Of a stretch of 64,000 nt of DNA, positions 62,579 through 64,000 are shown piece by piece (positions within the stretch are counted from its first letter, which is position 1; the number at the start of each line of letters is the position of its first letter). The notes beneath the pieces are model-generated. The model had not been told where the DNA came from. It saw nothing but the letters and a program-made list of their open reading frames with translations, and did not search any database. The stretch covers positions 4,758,697 to 4,822,696 of the forward strand of contig WMCF01000025.1 of NCBI GenBank assembly GCA_009792885.1, given 5' to 3'. This DNA comes from Eremophila alpestris peregrina (lineage: Eukaryota; Chordata; Aves; Passeriformes; Alaudidae). The position numbers and the translations under genes were made by a program.

Positions 62579-64000
62579 TGTCCTTTTGGTAGGTTTGGCT
62601 GTGTCTCTTCACAACCTCCAGCTCTCTCACTACTGTGGCCATATGAAAAGCAGAAAAGGCCTTGGCTCTGTCAACCCTGTATTCAGCACAAATACAAAAT
62701 GCAGCCCCATACCAGCCACTGTGAAAAAAAAATTAACTCTAACCCAGCCAAAACCAGTGCACCATGTCCATTTAAATTACTTATATAAAAAAGCACAGTC
62801 TTACACCTATACCTGAAGGGGCACCTAAAAGTCAAAATAACAGTGAACTGATCATATCTACTGTAACAACAACTTTACCATGCTTTTGAATATTTTACTA
62901 TATATAATATTTTGTTTTCCAAGCACATATTACTTCTTCTGATGTATTCTGTTGTCCTAGTCTGTAATGTCAGAGTATGAAATACTGTGAACTCTGGGCT
63001 TCATATATCAGAAATAGCTACGTATCAATGGTGAGGGAAGGTTTGTCAAATGGGTGTGGATCATCTAATAATGGCTTTTTTTCCCCACCCTTTGAATCCA
63101 AATATGTATACCAGTATTTGGGGGTACATAGAGATGCTGATGAATAAATTATTTGAAACTGCAAATATTTCCTGAGATTATCCACTGCAGGGCTGTTATC
63201 TGTAAGTTGCAGATGGTAGCTTTTGCTCAGCCTGGAGTAATTCAATTTAATTAACACTGTGCCCACTAATAAATTGATTTTAGATTTGCTATAAATAGAC
63301 TGTTTATACAAGACTGCTATAGAAATCTTACTGAATTTATTCTGGAAAGTTCAAACTGTAAGAAATGTTTGCAGACTCACTTTATTGTACCATGGAAAGG
63401 AAACCATTGTGTTTCCATGCTGCACAGATCCCAGTTCCCATTTACTCTGGATGAGTTTACTCGTGCTGACCATTCACAGCTGTTGTAGCTCCTGAAGGGC
63501 ATTTTGGGATTGATTAACCATCTGCTGATTCTCGCTGTAACAGCTCAGTGACAACAGCATGACGGAATTTGCTTTAGATAATCTGCAAAGATGTGGACAC
63601 TACAAATACTCCTTTTCCAGCAGTTGCTCTGATTGGTATTCTGGCTACTGCCATTGTGTAATAGGATTTTGATTCAATCTGAATTTTGGAAGTTTTTCTA
63701 TATTGGGCCTGTGTAGAGCATCTAATTTCCAGGTTTAAAACAGGGCACTTGATTTTCTTCAGTGTTAGACATTTGTTGCTTCTTTATGCAACATTATCAA
63801 CATAAGAGTTGATTAAAATGTGTTGTATATTAATATAAGGAAAAGCTATATTTGGAATTTAATAGGATGTTTGTAAAGTTAACCCTTCATAATTTCACAG
63901 GGTGAACAAGTCTAAAAATACAAGATTATCTTTTTAACTGAAGCAGAGTCAAAGTGCTAATTTGAAAGAAAAAGTGGGAAAAAAACCTCAAACAACCCAA
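62579..64000. other. Non-coding stretch, part possibly conserved
   Basis: No gene or repeat recognised. The segment 63470-63680 has balanced composition and no simple sequence, unlike most of the window, and could be a conserved non-coding element. Short frames at 62574-62816 and 63018-63311 are unassigned. Confidence 0.45.

Noticed and set aside
1..64000. CRISPR arrays, operons, tRNA or rRNA genes, CpG islands
   Set aside because: I looked for spaced identical repeats, prokaryotic gene packing, tRNA cloverleaf promoters (A and B boxes) and CpG-dense regions and found none; the tRNA-Gly match at 36312 is only an 18-base retroviral primer site.

Overview
This 64-kb window reads as non-coding DNA from a bird nuclear genome. 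It is AT-rich, has no dense open reading frames and has no complete protein-coding gene. The bird assignment rests on repeat content: several CR1 LINE fragments, including the characteristic CR1 3' end and reverse-transcriptase remnants, and at least three LTR-retrovirus-derived pieces whose sequences resemble avian endogenous retrovirus (ERV) LTRs. I see no L1 or Alu-type repeats and no operons or prokaryotic features. The window is most likely an intergenic desert or the inside of one or more very long introns. A neoavian or passerine source is plausible from the LTR types but not proven.

Layout. From 0 to 18.5 kb there is mostly unique AT-rich sequence with two antisense CR1 fragments (0.9 and 5.0 kb), a short TGGA tract and an AT-rich simple region near 16.3 kb. 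At 18.56-19.33 kb there is a GC-richer interspersed repeat, probably ERV-derived, ending at a 23-bp tandem duplication. From 19 to 32 kb there are a 20-bp minisatellite (21.4 kb), a good antisense CR1 3' portion (22.3-22.8 kb), a GC-rich block (24.9 kb), a perfect hairpin (27.2 kb), the longest open frame of the window (27.5-28.1 kb, minus strand, unassigned), an AAAT/AAAC microsatellite and a CR1 tail (31.0 kb). A 156-bp exon-like segment lies at 32.3 kb.

From 35.1 to 39.8 kb lies an ERV graveyard. It holds a solo LTR with perfect 8-bp terminal inverted repeats; a drastically shortened provirus remnant in which a primer-binding site matching tRNA-Gly is only about 300 bp from a polypurine tract and a following LTR start; and a minus-strand LTR with its own polypurine tract.

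From 40 to 64 kb there are poly(A)/poly(T) tracts, a 46-unit GGAA microsatellite containing the window's only ambiguous base, a decayed sense-strand CR1 with endonuclease and RT parts (54.1-55.6 kb), a second CR1 endonuclease piece (59.0 kb), a CR1 3' end (62.4 kb) and a possibly conserved non-coding stretch near 63.5 kb.

Nothing here forms a working multi-gene system. The most informative items are the tRNA-Gly-primed mini-provirus and the two candidate exons with good splice signals and open frames. All family names come from recognition of sequence, not from a database search.
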